From positions 1 through 64,000 of the forward strand of contig NZ_JBBDHC010000015.1 of assembly GCF_037203605.1 (NCBI RefSeq): 64,000 nucleotides of DNA, in the 5' to 3' direction. This document shows, in pieces, positions 17,810 through 27,608 of the stretch. The notes under the pieces are model-generated. The model saw only the letters and a program-made list of their open reading frames with translations, was not told the DNA's origin and searched no databases. Each line of letters opens with the position of its first letter. Within the stretch, counting starts at the first letter, position 1. Source of the stretch: Denitratimonas tolerans (lineage in GTDB: Bacteria; Pseudomonadota; Gammaproteobacteria; Xanthomonadales; Xanthomonadaceae). The position numbers were made by a program, and so were the translations under genes.

Positions 17810-18343
17810 TCACATCCGCACCGGCGGCTCGACCGTACAGCGCGTCATCTGGCTCTGCGCGGCGGTGGCGGCGTCCGGATAGCCGGTGAGCTCGCGCGCC
17901 AGGCGGATCACCGTCCAGCTGCGGCGGCACAGCCCGCCCAGGCGCGGGCCGCGCTCCCAGGACTCGCTCGCCAGGCGCACCGCGTCATCCCAGGCACCGC
18001 GCGCCAGCGCCAGCTCGGCGCGCCACTGGAGCAGCTCGGGGTTGTCCGGGACCAGGCGCAGGGCGTCCTCCAGCGCGGCATCGGCGGCGGCGTAATCGCG
18101 CTCGGCCTCAAGCCGGGCGGCGCGCTCGCGCAGGTCATCCACGACGGCCTCGCGCAGCGGCGTCACGTCAATGCCGTCGGCGTCGGTTTCAACGCCTGCC
18201 GCACGCACTTCGGCCAGCACGTCGCGCGTCGGCTCGGGCACCGGTGCCGGCTCCGGCCGAAGCTGCGGTGCGGCGCACCCGCCCGCCAGCAGCGCTGCAA
18301 TCACGAACGCAGCCAACCTGCCGATTCGCGCCCTCGCCTTCAT
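17810..18343 (-). CDS. TPR-type lipoprotein, candidate LpoP-like activator of PBP1B
   Basis: 177 residues. A lipoprotein signal ends LLAGGC (Cys about 23), followed by a Pro-rich linker (PEPAPVPEPTRD). The folded part (about 55-150) looks like TPR helices (RERAARLEAERDYAAADAAL, DALRLVPDNPELLQWRAELA). It begins inside the mrcB stop (ATGA), so it is made with PBP1B. In Pseudomonas aeruginosa LpoP is a TPR outer-membrane lipoprotein encoded next to ponB that activates PBP1B. The same design and position suggest a counterpart, but sequence identity could not be checked. Confidence 0.68.
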   Translation of the reverse strand: MKARARIGRLAAFVIAALLAGGCAAPQLRPEPAPVPEPTRDVLAEVRAAGVETDADGIDVTPLREAVVDDLRERAARLEAERDYAAADAALEDALRLVPDNPELLQWRAELALARGAWDDAVRLASESWERGPRLGGLCRRSWTVIRLARELTGYPDAATAAQSQMTRCTVEPPVRM

Positions 18344-20646
18344 CGTTCCTCTCCTGCGCCAAACCATTGCCGCAACTGTGCCAGGCGGCAGTGCCGGGTT
18401 TCCACGGGCAGAGCGCCGGCCACGAACACGAACCGCTGTGCGCCGGGGCACTCGGGATCGGTCAACGCAAACTCTTCCGCGTCCACATAGGCCCATTCCA
18501 GGCCGTCCTCGTCGACCGCCAGCGGCAGCGTGGGCACGTGTGCGAACAGCTCGCCCCAGATCTTCATCGCGCCGGTCGAACCGAACAAACCCGTGGGCTG
18601 GTTGGCGTCGTTGCCGACCCAGACCACGGCCAGGTGCGCGTCGGTGTAGCCGGCAAACCAGCTGTCGCGGCTGTCGTTGCTGGTGCCGGTCTTGCCGGCG
18701 GCGTCGAGCCAGGCCAGGCCCGATGTGCCCAACGCGCGCGCGGTGCCTTCACGCACCGCATCCTGCAGCGCGAGGGATACCAGGCGCGCGGCGATGGTGT
18801 CGCCGCGCTGCGGCGGCGCGGGTGCCGCGTCGTAGCGCTGCAGCGGCGCGCCGTCGGGATCGAGCACGCCGCGCACCGCGCGCAGCGGCTGGATCTGGCC
18901 GCTGGAGGCGAGGAACTGGTAGGCCTGGGTCACCTGCAGCGGCGAGAGATCCACCGCGCCGAGCAGGAGCGACGGATTGGGCGTCGCATCGATGGCGGCC
19001 AGCACGCCCAGCAGCCGCGCCAATCGCTCGACCCCGACCTCCATGCCGATGCGCACCGTGGCCTGGTTGTAGGAGCGCACCAGCGCATCGCGCAGGGTCA
19101 CGCGGCCGTGGCTGCGTCCATCGACATTCTCCGGACTCCAGCTGCGGTTGCCGGGCAGGCGCAGGGTGAGGGGCGCATCGTCAACGCGCGTGGCCAGGGC
19201 ATAGCGACCCGGCTGCGCGAGCGCCAGCAGGTATACGAAGGGCTTGAGCAGGGAGCCGACCGGGCGGCGCGCGTCGAGCGCGCGGTTGAAGCCGTGGTCG
19301 TTGCGGTCACGCGCGCCGACCACGGCCAGGATTTCGCCCTGCCGCGTATCGGTCAGCACCAGCGCGGCCTGCAGCGCCGGCCGCCCCTTCTGTTCCAGCG
19401 CGGCGAGCTGGCCGGCCACGACGCGTTCGGCGGCGTTCTGGGCCGAGGGCGAGAGCGTGGTCAGCACGGTCAGACCTGCACCGCGCAGCGCATCGGGCGC
19501 ATAGTCGCGCTGCAACTGGTCGCGCACCAGCGCCATGAAGGCCGGATAGCGGTTGCGCGACAGGCTGCCGGCCGGCGTGACAGCCAGCGGGCGCGAGCGC
19601 GCGGCATCGTGTACGGCCTGGGTGATGAGCCCGGTTTCGAGCATCTGCCCGAGCACCACGTTGCGGCGCTTGAGCGCGCTTTCCGGCTTGCGGCGCGGGT
19701 CGTGCAGCGAAGGTCCCTGGATCATCCCGACCAGAAGCGCGATGTCGGATTCCGACAGCTGGTCGAGCTCGCGCCCGAACCAGAAATCGGCACCCGCGGC
19801 GACCCCGTGCACGGCCTGGCTGCCCTGCTGCCCGAGGTAGACCTCGTTGAGATAGGCCTCGAGGATCGTGCGCTTGTCGAAGCGCGCCTCGATGATGACG
19901 GCGTAGAGCATTTCCCGCAGCTTGCGCCCGAGACGCTGTTCGCGGGTGAGGTAGAGGTTCCGCACCAGCTGCTGGGTCAGCGTGCTGGCACCCTGGCGCA
20001 GCTCGCCGTGGCGCAGGTTGACCCAGGCCGCGCGCAGGATGCCGCGCCAGTCGATCCCGCGGTGGTGCTTGAAGCCGCGATCCTCGACTGCCTGCAGGGT
20101 AGTGACCAGAAGCGGCGGCACGTCCTCCAGCCGCACCAGCCGGCGCTCTTCCTGGGTTTCGCCGTAGAGGGTGGCGATACGCGCAGGATCCAGCCGCACC
20201 CGCGCCAGCGCGCGATCGCCGCTGCGGATCGAACGCACCCGGCCGCCGCCCAGCGTCACGGCAACCTGCTGTGCCGGCCAGGCTCCGTCCAGGTCGCTGA
20301 AGCCGCGGGTGGCGATGGTGAACTTTCCGCCCTGGCGCGCGTAGCTGCCCGGCCGGCGCGGCGCATCCACCTTCATGTAGCGGGACGCGGCCAGTTCGGC
20401 TTCCAGCGTCTCGGGCGTCATCGCGCCCTCGGGCAGCAGCTCCAGCGGTTGCGCCAGCACGCGCGTGGGCACCTGCCAGGTCAGGCGACCGAAAGCCGCG
20501 CGCACCTGCCGGTCCGCGATCCAGACATAGGGGCCGAGAAAGCCGATCCCGAGCCCAAGACCCAGCAGCACCAGCGGCAGCAGACGGCGGATCCAGCCCC
20601 GGTTTTGCGACCGGACAGTGCGGTTCTTTGTGGGGAGTGCGGCCAA
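18340..20646 (-). CDS. mrcB: Penicillin-binding protein 1B (bifunctional glycosyltransferase/transpeptidase)
   Basis: 768 residues. One N-terminal membrane span (about 20-42) and a UB2H-type linker region (about 65-150) precede the GT51 domain with catalytic Glu in AVEDRGFKHHRGIDWRG and QGASTLTQQLVRNL. The transpeptidase follows with SxxK in PVGSLLKPF, SYN in RSYNQATVR and KTGTSND. It polymerises and cross-links peptidoglycan. The TTG at 20646 is the only start that includes the membrane anchor plus a short basic tail; its ribosome site is weak. Divergent from the large glycosyltransferase gene (78 bp) and coupled to the lipoprotein gene after it. Confidence 0.94.
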   Translation of the reverse strand: MAALPTKNRTVRSQNRGWIRRLLPLVLLGLGLGIGFLGPYVWIADRQVRAAFGRLTWQVPTRVLAQPLELLPEGAMTPETLEAELAASRYMKVDAPRRPGSYARQGGKFTIATRGFSDLDGAWPAQQVAVTLGGGRVRSIRSGDRALARVRLDPARIATLYGETQEERRLVRLEDVPPLLVTTLQAVEDRGFKHHRGIDWRGILRAAWVNLRHGELRQGASTLTQQLVRNLYLTREQRLGRKLREMLYAVIIEARFDKRTILEAYLNEVYLGQQGSQAVHGVAAGADFWFGRELDQLSESDIALLVGMIQGPSLHDPRRKPESALKRRNVVLGQMLETGLITQAVHDAARSRPLAVTPAGSLSRNRYPAFMALVRDQLQRDYAPDALRGAGLTVLTTLSPSAQNAAERVVAGQLAALEQKGRPALQAALVLTDTRQGEILAVVGARDRNDHGFNRALDARRPVGSLLKPFVYLLALAQPGRYALATRVDDAPLTLRLPGNRSWSPENVDGRSHGRVTLRDALVRSYNQATVRIGMEVGVERLARLLGVLAAIDATPNPSLLLGAVDLSPLQVTQAYQFLASSGQIQPLRAVRGVLDPDGAPLQRYDAAPAPPQRGDTIAARLVSLALQDAVREGTARALGTSGLAWLDAAGKTGTSNDSRDSWFAGYTDAHLAVVWVGNDANQPTGLFGSTGAMKIWGELFAHVPTLPLAVDEDGLEWAYVDAEEFALTDPECPGAQRFVFVAGALPVETRHCRLAQLRQWFGAGEER

Positions 20647-20724
20647 GGATCAGGCGTGGGAAAAGACGACAGGCGACAGTGTAGCGGTTGCGTGCTGGCA
20701 GCACGGAGGCGATTGCGAGGATAA

Positions 20725-23700
20725 TTGGCGATCTTTTGTCCCGGACCGAGCCCGCTCGGCATTTCGTTGACCCAGGTCGCCAGCACACCACCGACCCTTT
20801 GCCTTTACGCCGCAACCTCGCGCACGGATGCGGAAGCGGGCGTGCCCGACGGCCTTCCGGCGGACGTCGCGGTCTTCCAGTTCGCGCACGACGGGCAGGC
20901 CAGCCCTGCCTGGGCGGCGCTGCGCGCCTGCGCCACCGCCCACCCCGGCCGCGACATCCTGCTGCTGGAGCGCGGCACGCGCCTGCCCGAAGGCGCATGG
21001 CACCGGTTATGCGCGGCACAGGAACCGGGTTTCGACGTCATCTCGCCGCTGTCGCCGGGCATCGCGGCCTTCGATCCGTTCGCGGAAGCGGCCCGCCCCG
21101 CCTCCACCGATGACGCCGATGCCTGCGTCTGGATGCTTTCCGAACGCGAGCCGATCCCGTGCGCGGCGTGGCTGCCGGCCTGCGCCTTGTGGAGGGCGTC
21201 GGCGCTGGCCGACCTCGACGCGCTGGCCGGAGCCGAGGGCGAGCTGCCGCCGGGCCTGCAGGCCGCCCTGCTCGACAGCATTTACGTCGATTGCGCCGGC
21301 GCGGGCATCGACCTGCCCGCCATCCCGGCCGCGATCACCGTGCTGCGCGACCGCATCGTGGCGCTGGAGGGGCGCATTCCCGTCGCGGTCGGACGCGACG
21401 CGCGCCCGGTGCTGCTGCACGTCCTGCACGGCTGGGGCGGCGGGGTACAGCGCTTCGTCGCGGATCTGATGCGCGCCAGCCGCGGCTATCGCCACCTCGC
21501 CCTGGTCGCGCGCGGCAGCAGCGCGCGGCGCACGCCGGGCGAGGGGCTGGCTCTGCATGACGATCTCGACGCCCCGCCGCTGGCCGCGTGGCCGCTGGCG
21601 CTGGGCATCGAGGCCACGGCGCTGGCTTCGTGCGAATACCGTGCCGTACTGGATCGGGTCCTGCGGCGCTACGGCGTGGGTCAGGTGCTCGTTTCCTCGC
21701 TGATCGGCCACGGCTTGGACGCCCTGCGCACCGGCCTGCCCACCGCCTTGGTCTGCCACGACTACTACCCGCTGTGGCCGATTCTGCACGCCGACTTCGG
21801 CGACGCGCGCGCGGACTTCTCACCCGGCGCGCTGGACGCGGCGCTGGACGACACCGACGATCGCTTCCAGTTCGCGGAAACCCGCCCGTCGGCCTGGCGT
21901 CGGCTGCGCGAAGACCACGTCGCCGCGCTGCTGTCCGCGCGCACCCCGCTGTTCTGCCCCAGTCGCAGCGTCCACGCCAACCTCACCCGCATCGAGCCGC
22001 GCCTGGCGAACCTGCCCTGGCACCTGGTCCCGCATGGGATGGCACCCTGGCCGGTGCCGGTCGAGGCCGTTCAGCCGCCGCCTCGCGACGGGCTGCGCGT
22101 GCTGGTGCTCGGCCGCATCAACGGCGGCAAGGGCGAGGATCTGCTGGCTGGATTGCTGCCGCGGCGTGATCCGCGCATCGAGTTCCTGCTTCTCGGCACC
22201 GGCCGCGCCGGGATGCGCTTCTTCGGCCAGTCCGGCGTCCACCTGCGCATGGATTACCGGCACGAGGAACTGCCCGACCTGGTGCGCCGCTTCGCCCCCG
22301 ATCTGGCCCTGATCCCGGTGACGGTGGCCGAAACCTTCAGCTATACGCTCTCCGAGCTGTGGAGCCTGGGCGTGCCGGTGCTGGCCACTCGCATGGGCGC
22401 GCTGGTGGAGCGCATCGAAGAAGGCGTGACGGGTCTCCTGGTCGATGCCACCCCCGAAGCGGTCGCGCAGGCGCTGGCGGCGCTACGCGAAGACCGCAGC
22501 ACGCTCGCGCCGCTGCGCGTGGTGCGCACCCTGCCCACCCTGGCCGACATGGCCGATGCCTACGAGGCCGCGCTGCCGGCAGCTGCGGCCCCGGAGCGCG
22601 GCACTCCGGCACCCGCCGGTCCGGTCGAATCCGCGCGGCGCAGCGTTCTGCAGCGCGACCACGCGCGCGCAGTCATCGCCCTGGAGATCGCGCACAAGGA
22701 GCTGGCCGCGCGCCAGCGCGAGGTCGAGCAGCGCACGCTCTGGGCCGACCGGCTGCAGGAGCAGCTCGACGAGCGCACCGCATGGGCCAAATCCCTGGCC
22801 GGCGACCTGGACAAGGCGCACGATGACCTGGGCGAACTGCAGGCCGAGTTCGACGAGCGCACGCGCTGGGCCATGACGCTGCGCGCGGAGCTGGAGGAAA
22901 GCGAGGCCGAACTGGCCAACCGCGCGCTCGCCCTGGAATCGGCCGCTGCACACGTCCAGACCCTGATCCACGAGCGCGATGCGACGGTGCGCGAACGCGA
23001 CGAGGTGCAGCGCGAGCGCGACCGCATCCTCGCCAGCCGCTCCTGGCGCATGACCCGTCCGCTGCGCTACGCCAGCCGGCTGGCCGGGAAGTTCGTCTCA
23101 CGCATCCGGTTTCGCGCCCAGCGCCTCGTCAACGCCTGGTGCCGCGCCCTCATCAGCCTGCGCAGCCGCGGCCTGCGCGGCACCTGGCACCGTCTTCGCC
23201 AGGAGCTGCGCCCGGTGCCGCAGGTTGCGCCCATGGTGCTGCCGGACGCCGGCGGTGGCATCGACGCGGGCGACATCGCGCTGCCGGTGAGTGACACACC
23301 CACGGTCAGCATCGTGATCCCGGTCTACAACCACCTCGATGCTACCCTGGTCTGCCTGCGCTCGCTGGCGCAGACGACGAACGCCACCGCACACGAGATC
23401 ATCGTGGTGGACGACTGCTCCAGCGACGAAACCGCCGCGGTGCTGCCCGTGATCGCCGGCCTGCGCTACCAGCGCAACGCCCGGAACCTGGGCTTCATCG
23501 GTGCCTGCAACGCCGCCGCGGCGAACGCGCGCGGCGACTACGTGGTGTTCCTCAACAACGACACCGCGGTGCAGGACGGCTGGCTCGATGCCCTGATCGA
23601 CACCTTCGACGAACACCGGGATGTCGGCCTGGTCGGTGCCAAGCTGGTCTACCCCGACGGGCGGCTGCAGGAGGCCGGCGGCATCGTGTTCTCCGACGGC

Positions 23701-25191
23701 TCGGGCTGGAACTACGGGCGCTTCGACGATCCGGCCAAACCCGAATACAACTTCGTGCGCGAGGTGGACTACTGCTCGGGCGCGGCGATCGCGCTGCCGA
23801 CGGCGCTGTTCCGCCGCTTCGGCGGCTTCGATGCGCACTACGCGCCGGCTTACTACGAGGACACGGATCTGGCGATGAAGGTGCGCCAGGCCGGGCTGCG
23901 CGTGCTCTACCAGCCGGCCTCGGTGGTGGTGCACTTCGAAGGCATCAGCTCGGGCACCGACACCTCCAGCGGCACCAAGCGCTATCAGGTGGTGAACAAG
24001 GAAAAGTTCTTCGCGCGCTGGAAGGACGCCCTCGCCAGCCACCCCGATCCGGCCCGCACCGCGCCGCAGGACATCGTGAAGGCGCGCCAGCACCGCGCCC
24101 GCAGGCAGGTGCTGGTGATCGACGCCACCACGCCCCAGCCCGACCACGACTCGGGCTCGGTGCGCCTGTGCAACATCCTGCGCCTGCTGCGCGAGGACGG
24201 GCATGCGGTCACCTTCTTCGCCGACAACCGCGCCTGGGTGGAACGCTACACGCCGGCGCTGCAGCAGATGGGCGTGGAGGTGCTCTGGCACCCGCACCTG
24301 TGCGATCCGGTGAGCTGGTTCGAGCACAACGGCGCACGCCTGGACCTGGTATTCGTCTCGCGCCACTACATCGCCTCCAACTACGTCGACCTGGTGCGCC
24401 GTCACGCGCCGCGCGCGACGCTGGCCTTCGACACCGTGGATCTCCACTACCTGCGCGAACAGCGTGCGGCCGAGCTGGCCGGCAGCAGCGAGATGGCGCG
24501 CACCGCGGAAAAGACCCGCGAGCAGGAGCTGCGCCTGATCCGGGAATGCGACGTGACGCTGGTCGTGAGCCCGGTGGAGAAAGAGCTGCTGGCGAAGGAT
24601 GCGCCGGGCGCACGGGTGGAGGTGCTTTCCAACGTGCACGAGATCTTCGGGCGTCGCCGGGATTTCTCCGAACGCGCCGACATCATGTTCATCGGCGGCT
24701 ACCAGCATCCGCCCAACGTGGATGCCGCCGTCTGGTTCGCCACGCAGATCCTGCCGCGCGTGCACGCCGAGATCCCGGAGCTGGTCTTCCATCTGATCGG
24801 CAGCAAGGCACCGGCCGAAGTCAGGGCGCTGGGCGAGCTGCCCGGCGTCGTTTTCCACGGGTTCGTGGAGGACATCGAGCCCTTCCTCGACGGCTGCCGC
24901 CTGGCGGTCGCGCCGCTGCGCTACGGTGCCGGGGTCAAGGGCAAGGTCAACATGAGCATGAGCTACGGCCAGCCGGTGGTGGCCACGCCCGTCGCGGTGG
25001 AAGGCATGTACGCCGAGCCGGGCCGCGAGGTACTGGTGGCCGAGACGCCGGAAGCGTTCGCCGCCCAGGTGATCCGCGCCTACCGCGATCCGGAGCTGTG
25101 GACGCGACTTTCCGACGGCGGCCTCGCCAACGTGGCGCGCCACTTCTCCTTCGATTCGGCGCGCGACGCGCTGCGCCGTCTGCTGGGCTAA
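20725..25191 (+). CDS. Giant multi-domain glycosyltransferase (degenerate GT-A, GT4, coiled coil, GT2, GT4)
   Basis: 1488 residues. Residues 1-220 look like a decayed GT-A domain (LLLERGTRLPEGAWHRL sits where a DXD-type LLN-D-T normally is). About 226-620 is a GT4-type unit (LLHVLHGWGGGVQRF, VLVLGRINGGKGEDLL, SYTLSELWSLGVPVLATRMG). About 635-772 is a charged coiled coil. About 855-1090 is an intact GT2 domain (VSIVIPVYNHLDATLVCLRS, VVDDCSSDE, FLNNDT, YYEDTDLAMKVRQAG). About 1126-1488 is a second GT4 unit (DHDSGSVRLCNILRLLRE, FIGGYQHPPNVDAAVWFA, RYGAGVKGKV). No membrane span is seen. It probably builds a surface polysaccharide or O-antigen-like glycan. The TTG start at 20725 is uncertain. It ends one base past the kinase stop. 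Confidence 0.85.
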   Translation: MAIFCPGPSPLGISLTQVASTPPTLCLYAATSRTDAEAGVPDGLPADVAVFQFAHDGQASPAWAALRACATAHPGRDILLLERGTRLPEGAWHRLCAAQEPGFDVISPLSPGIAAFDPFAEAARPASTDDADACVWMLSEREPIPCAAWLPACALWRASALADLDALAGAEGELPPGLQAALLDSIYVDCAGAGIDLPAIPAAITVLRDRIVALEGRIPVAVGRDARPVLLHVLHGWGGGVQRFVADLMRASRGYRHLALVARGSSARRTPGEGLALHDDLDAPPLAAWPLALGIEATALASCEYRAVLDRVLRRYGVGQVLVSSLIGHGLDALRTGLPTALVCHDYYPLWPILHADFGDARADFSPGALDAALDDTDDRFQFAETRPSAWRRLREDHVAALLSARTPLFCPSRSVHANLTRIEPRLANLPWHLVPHGMAPWPVPVEAVQPPPRDGLRVLVLGRINGGKGEDLLAGLLPRRDPRIEFLLLGTGRAGMRFFGQSGVHLRMDYRHEELPDLVRRFAPDLALIPVTVAETFSYTLSELWSLGVPVLATRMGALVERIEEGVTGLLVDATPEAVAQALAALREDRSTLAPLRVVRTLPTLADMADAYEAALPAAAAPERGTPAPAGPVESARRSVLQRDHARAVIALEIAHKELAARQREVEQRTLWADRLQEQLDERTAWAKSLAGDLDKAHDDLGELQAEFDERTRWAMTLRAELEESEAELANRALALESAAAHVQTLIHERDATVRERDEVQRERDRILASRSWRMTRPLRYASRLAGKFVSRIRFRAQRLVNAWCRALISLRSRGLRGTWHRLRQELRPVPQVAPMVLPDAGGGIDAGDIALPVSDTPTVSIVIPVYNHLDATLVCLRSLAQTTNATAHEIIVVDDCSSDETAAVLPVIAGLRYQRNARNLGFIGACNAAAANARGDYVVFLNNDTAVQDGWLDALIDTFDEHRDVGLVGAKLVYPDGRLQEAGGIVFSDGSGWNYGRFDDPAKPEYNFVREVDYCSGAAIALPTALFRRFGGFDAHYAPAYYEDTDLAMKVRQAGLRVLYQPASVVVHFEGISSGTDTSSGTKRYQVVNKEKFFARWKDALASHPDPARTAPQDIVKARQHRARRQVLVIDATTPQPDHDSGSVRLCNILRLLREDGHAVTFFADNRAWVERYTPALQQMGVEVLWHPHLCDPVSWFEHNGARLDLVFVSRHYIASNYVDLVRRHAPRATLAFDTVDLHYLREQRAAELAGSSEMARTAEKTREQELRLIRECDVTLVVSPVEKELLAKDAPGARVEVLSNVHEIFGRRRDFSERADIMFIGGYQHPPNVDAAVWFATQILPRVHAEIPELVFHLIGSKAPAEVRALGELPGVVFHGFVEDIEPFLDGCRLAVAPLRYGAGVKGKVNMSMSYGQPVVATPVAVEGMYAEPGREVLVAETPEAFAAQVIRAYRDPELWTRLSDGGLANVARHFSFDSARDALRRLLG

Positions 25192-27608
25192 CCGCCGCGC
25201 GCCTGCTCCAGCCGCGCCTGCAGGGCGGGCAGGTCGGTGTTGCCCGGATCCAGCTCGCGCGCCTGATCGAAGGCGCGTGCCGCAAGGTCGATCTCGCCGG
25301 CACCGAGGCGTTCGCTGGCATAGGCCATGTAGCTGCGCGCCAGGCGCTGGCGCGCACCGGGCAGTCGCGCATCGCCGGCGGAAATCGCCGCGACGGCGTC
25401 GAGCGCCCTGCGTGCGGCGCTGAGTCGATTGGCCACCATGGCTTCCTCGAAGCGCCGCATCGCCCGATCCGGCAGGCCGGCGAGCCCGGCGCGCGCCTCG
25501 GCGTTGCCCGGCGCCCTGGAGAGCGCCGCGCGATAGAGGTCGTAGGCGCTGTCGCCGGGCGGCGCGAGGAACTGCCCGGCGTCGGCTGCGGCGCGCGCGC
25601 GCGCAAGCAGGTCCGGCAGGTCCGCGGCATCGGCTGAATCGCCCTGCTGCGCCCGCTGCCGCCGCGTACGCACGTCTTCGAGGTGCCGGCGCGTCGTGGC
25701 GACTGCGGTCAGGTCCGGGGCCAGCGTCTCGGCCCGGTCGATCAGGTTCCGGGCCTCGTCGAAGCGGTAGTCGTCGATGCGATGCGTGGCCTGACCGAGC
25801 AGCGCCGTCGCCACTTTGCGCAGGCCCGCGCGCGCGCGCGCCTGCGCCGGATCATCGGCCAGCACCGCCTGATAGGCCTCCTGCGCATTGGGCTGGCGCG
25901 GGGGCACGAGGTGTCCGCGCGCCAGCAGCGCATCGGCGGCGTCCACGCGCGCAGCGAGATCGTCCGCACGCGCCTGCCGCGCCGCGGCCAGGCGCGCCCG
26001 GGCCTCCGGCAGACCGAGGTGGGACGGATCCAGCGCGGCAACGCGCTCGATCAGGGACGAACCGGCGTCGGGCTCGCCGGCGGCAATACGCTCAGCGGCC
26101 TGCGCGAGCAGCTGGTCGAGCACGTCGCGCAGGCCCGCAAGCGCCACCGCATTGCCCGGATCCGATGCCAGGATGCGCCGGTACAGGGCGACCGCGCCGT
26201 CCTCGCCTTCGTCCAGCCGCCCGGCGTCCAGCGCGCTGCGCGCCGCGTCGAGCAGATCGACCATCGCGACTTCACGCGCGTCCACGACCTGGAGGCTGCG
26301 CGAAAGCTCGGCCACATCGGTCGCGGACAAGCCCAGCACGGCCGCCTGCGCGACGAGTTCACGCGCCGGCGCCGAATCACCGTTCTGGAGGGCGGCCCGA
26401 GCCGCGGCAACGAGCCGCTGCCCGACCTCACGCACGCCGCGGCGCGCGGCGAGGCTGTCCGGATCCAGCGCCAGCGCGGCCAGGTACAGCTCGCGGGCGC
26501 TGGTGTCGCTGCCCGACAGGTTGCCCTGATCGAGCGCCTCATCCGCAGCCAGCAGCAGGCTGTTCATGCGGGTCACCGGCAGGCCGGCGCGGATCTGGTC
26601 CTGGAACAGGTACAGCGCGCCTCCGGCGAGCACGGCGACCAGCAGGCCGGCCAAGAGCCAGCGCAGGCCGCGCCCGGACTGGCTGGCTGGCGCGCCGCGC
26701 GATCGCGCCGGGGTCCGCAGGACTTCGTCGATGCGCCCGAGGCGAGGCTCGTCGTACCGCTGCGGCGGCAACTGCGCCGCGTCGGCAGGCGGCGTCACGC
26801 GCGTCTCGCGCAGCTCACTGGACGCCTGCTCGATGCCGCGAATCGCCGCCACCACCTGCGCACCGCTCTGGTAGCGCCCGTCCGGATCCTTGGCCAGAAG
26901 GCCGTCGAGCACCGGCTGCAGCCAGGCCAGATCTTCCGGCAGCCGCGGCATGGGCGCGGTGATGTGCATGATGCCCACCGCGAGCGAGTCCTCGGCCTGG
27001 TAGGGCACCTTGCCCACCAGCATCTCGTACAGCAGGATGCCCAGGCTGTAGAGGTCGGCGCGCCCGTCCAGCGGCAGCCCGCGCGCCTGCTCCGGGCTCA
27101 TGTAGTGCGGGGTGCCGATGATCGCGCCGGTGCGCGTCATGCGGCTGGCGTCGCTGGCGTGGGCGATGCCGAAGTCGGTCAGCACCGCGCTGCCGTCCTC
27201 GCGCAGCAGGATGTTGTCGGGCTTGATGTCCCGATGCACGATGCCGTGCGCACCGGCGTAATCGAGCGCGCCGGCGATCTGGCGCACGACCCTGAGCGCG
27301 AAGGCCACGGGCCGCGGCTCGCCGATCCGCCCCATCACCGGACCGCCGGGCAAGTATTCCATGGCAATGTAGTGGTGCTCGCCGCTCACCCCCACGTCGT
27401 GCACCTGCACCACGTTGGGATGCCGGAGCCTGGCGGCGATGCGCGCCTCGCGCAGGAAACGCTCGCCGAACTGCTCGTCCCCCAGCAGCGCCTTCGACAT
27501 CACCTTGAGCGCGACTTCGCGCTGCACCGATTCCTGCAGCGCCAGATACACGGTCGCCATGCCCCCGCGTCCGAGCGTCCGCACGATCCGGTATCCGGCA
27601 ATGTCCAA
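25188..27608 (-). CDS. Membrane Ser/Thr protein kinase with TPR-like C-terminal region
   Basis: 806 residues. The Hanks-type kinase occupies about 1-265: GRGGMATVYLA glycine loop, EVALKVMS lysine, IVHRDIKPDNILL catalytic loop (about 120-132), DFGIAH, GTPHYMSPEQARG. After a linker there is one span (about 315-337, LLAGLLVAVLAGGALYLF), then about 460 residues of repeated helix pairs, each with an ALDP or SDPGNA-type turn, resembling TPR units outside the cytoplasm. No PASTA domain. Start: TTG 27608 after AGGGGGC; a GTG upstream near 27662 is possible. It is tail to tail with the giant glycosyltransferase. The target is unknown. Confidence 0.88.
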   Translation of the reverse strand: MDIAGYRIVRTLGRGGMATVYLALQESVQREVALKVMSKALLGDEQFGERFLREARIAARLRHPNVVQVHDVGVSGEHHYIAMEYLPGGPVMGRIGEPRPVAFALRVVRQIAGALDYAGAHGIVHRDIKPDNILLREDGSAVLTDFGIAHASDASRMTRTGAIIGTPHYMSPEQARGLPLDGRADLYSLGILLYEMLVGKVPYQAEDSLAVGIMHITAPMPRLPEDLAWLQPVLDGLLAKDPDGRYQSGAQVVAAIRGIEQASSELRETRVTPPADAAQLPPQRYDEPRLGRIDEVLRTPARSRGAPASQSGRGLRWLLAGLLVAVLAGGALYLFQDQIRAGLPVTRMNSLLLAADEALDQGNLSGSDTSARELYLAALALDPDSLAARRGVREVGQRLVAAARAALQNGDSAPARELVAQAAVLGLSATDVAELSRSLQVVDAREVAMVDLLDAARSALDAGRLDEGEDGAVALYRRILASDPGNAVALAGLRDVLDQLLAQAAERIAAGEPDAGSSLIERVAALDPSHLGLPEARARLAAARQARADDLAARVDAADALLARGHLVPPRQPNAQEAYQAVLADDPAQARARAGLRKVATALLGQATHRIDDYRFDEARNLIDRAETLAPDLTAVATTRRHLEDVRTRRQRAQQGDSADAADLPDLLARARAAADAGQFLAPPGDSAYDLYRAALSRAPGNAEARAGLAGLPDRAMRRFEEAMVANRLSAARRALDAVAAISAGDARLPGARQRLARSYMAYASERLGAGEIDLAARAFDQARELDPGNTDLPALQARLEQARGG

